A stretch of 42,716 nucleotides of DNA from Flammeovirgaceae bacterium UBA4465 (GTDB lineage Bacteria > Bacteroidota > Bacteroidia > Cytophagales > Cyclobacteriaceae), in contig CAJJCN010000025.1 of assembly GCA_905182655.1 (NCBI GenBank), forward strand, positions 1 through 42,716, written 5' to 3'. The notes below the pieces were generated by a model. It ran no database searches. It was not told the origin of the DNA and saw only the letters and a program-made list of their open reading frames with translations. Both the position numbers and the translations under genes were made by a program. Of this stretch, positions 41,978 to 42,716 are shown piece by piece. Position 1 is the first letter of the stretch; every line of letters begins with the position of its first letter.

Positions 41978-42194
41978 GAGGAATCAAAATACATCGCCTA
42001 AAATCTAAAAAAAAATCATGCACAGTAAATTCGAAGAATAAACCTGCTAGAAATTTTTCTAAATGATTAAGATTGCCGCTGGCAACAATCTGACTAGATA
42101 ATGCCTTCTTCAACTATTAATTTAGCAACTAATCAAGGGTATTTTTTAAATATATTTATTAATGAAACCGACTTCATAAATAAAATGGGAGGAC

Positions 42195-42227
42195 TTGTTT
42201 ACATTTTTTTTTTATTAGATATCTTCG
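42195..42227 (+). promoter_or_regulatory. Possible promoter of acn
   Basis: TTG (42195-42197), a 22-nt gap, TATCTTCG (42220-42227; one mismatch to TAnnTTTG), then 39 nt to the ATG at 42267. Spacing fits the Bacteroidota consensus. Confidence 0.4.
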
Positions 42228-42266
42228 CATTACTAATCAAAGTAACTCCGCTAAAACTTACACATT

Positions 42267-42716
42267 ATGGTATTTGATATTGAAATGATCAAAAAAGTTT
42301 ACCAAACAATTGCACAAAGGGTTGAAAAAGCCAGGGCATTGAATGATCGACCGTTAACCTTATCAGAAAAAATACTCTATTCACATTTATTTAAAGGAGC
42401 ACCTAGCGAGGTATTCAAAAGAGGAGATTCATATGTCAATTTTGCTCCCGATCGCATTGCCCTACAAGATGCGACGGCACAAATGGCATTGCTCCAATTT
42501 ATGCAAGCGGGTAAGGAAAGGGTAGAAGCCCCCACGACCGTACATTGTGACCATTTGATTCAAGCCAAAATGGGTGCTAGTACCGATTTACAAAACGCTC
42601 TGAATACAAGCAACGAAGTTTTTAACTTCTTGGAGGCTGTATCCAACAAGTATGGCATAGGATTTTGGAAACCTGGTGCAGGAATCATCCACCAAGTAGT
42701 TCTTGAAAATTATGCC
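42267..42716 (+). CDS. acn: Aconitate hydratase, N-terminal part (runs off the window)
   Basis: Isomerises citrate to isocitrate through cis-aconitate with a [4Fe-4S] cluster, the step after gltA. Only the first 150 codons are present. The helix [19 protein letters not shown] (1-19) and [11 protein letters not shown], followed by [16 protein letters not shown] (about 70-85) and the substrate-binding [14 protein letters not shown] (about 105-118), match the mitochondrial-type aconitases of about 750 residues used by Bacteroidota. The cluster-ligand cysteines lie downstream of the window edge. There is no internal stop or shift. Confidence 0.93.
   Translation, partial: MVFDIEMIKKVYQTIAQRVEKARALNDRPLTLSEKILYSHLFKGAPSEVFKRGDSYVNFAPDRIALQDATAQMALLQFMQAGKERVEAPTTVHCDHLIQAKMGASTDLQNALNTSNEVFNFLEAVSNKYGIGFWKPGAGIIHQVVLENYA

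Larger units (their letters stand above)
41944..42266. other. 323-bp divergent intergenic region
   Basis: Shared upstream region of the DAO-type oxidase (minus) and aconitase (plus). It carries the two promoter signals listed separately and a small TTGCC-GCT-GGCAA hairpin near 42074-42086. No coding frame or further element was recognised. Confidence 0.5.

Noticed and set aside
1-42716. CRISPR array, tRNA, rRNA, IS element or prophage
   Set aside because: By eye I found no regularly spaced direct repeats, no cloverleaf with a conserved TTC-loop, no transposase or integrase, and no phage structural genes. A covariance-model scan was not possible.

Overview
The window looks like a chromosomal segment of a Bacteroidota bacterium, probably a free-living and perhaps marine member of the Cytophagales-like groups; the order is inference. 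Reasons: AT-rich DNA; almost no Shine-Dalgarno sites; several promoters of the Bacteroidota type (TTG, a 17-23 nt gap, then TAnnTTTG); and families typical of the phylum (carboxypeptidase-regulatory-like outer-envelope protein, DUF1080, PD40-amidohydrolase fusion, DUF6174 lipoprotein, TrhO, RhlE/DbpA-type DEAD helicases). No rRNA, tRNA, CRISPR array, IS element or phage gene was seen.

Layout. 1-5.1 kb: sugar phosphate oxidation, with zwf-pgl-gntK on the minus strand, gnd diverging from zwf, and a polyphosphate-glucokinase-like ROK kinase converging on gnd. Together they would take glucose or gluconate to ribulose-5-phosphate with NADPH. 5.2-7.7 kb: a zinc-ribbon membrane protein of unknown role, trhO (tRNA U34 hydroxylation) and a secreted DUF1080 protein. 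8.0-13.4 kb: five tightly packed plus-strand genes (DUF4956 membrane protein, HlyD-type adaptor, TolC-like outer-membrane protein, YfcC/DcuC-type carrier, ArgE-like M20 deacylase). This is the most unusual unit here: an envelope-spanning set without a recognisable ABC, RND or MFS pump. 13.5-15.5 kb: small stress-type genes (DoxX, Crp/Fnr regulator, NTF2-like, an 87-residue protein with its own promoter and terminator).

15.5-26.3 kb is housekeeping: smc, a small TM protein, prohibitin-like SPFH protein followed by gltA, ppc, and a long-chain acyl-CoA ligase. 26.6-30.7 kb: two DEAD-box RNA helicases separated by about 0.8 kb that holds decayed gene pieces on both strands and several hairpins. 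31-35.6 kb: an FAD amine-oxidase-like protein, a CarboxypepD_reg-like envelope protein, a TylF-type methyltransferase and, abutting it, a truncated frameshifted sulfatase remnant. 35.6-42.7 kb: a large exported PD40-amidohydrolase, a DUF6174 lipoprotein, two small membrane proteins, a DAO-type oxidase and the first 150 codons of aconitase, which runs off the end. Citrate synthase, aconitase and PEP carboxylase supply the oxidative start and anaplerosis of the TCA cycle; the zwf/gnd block supplies NADPH and pentoses.

Several starts differ from the longest open frame (zwf, gnd, TolC-like gene, smc, both helicases, TylF gene, lipoprotein, small membrane protein); the reasons are given with each gene.
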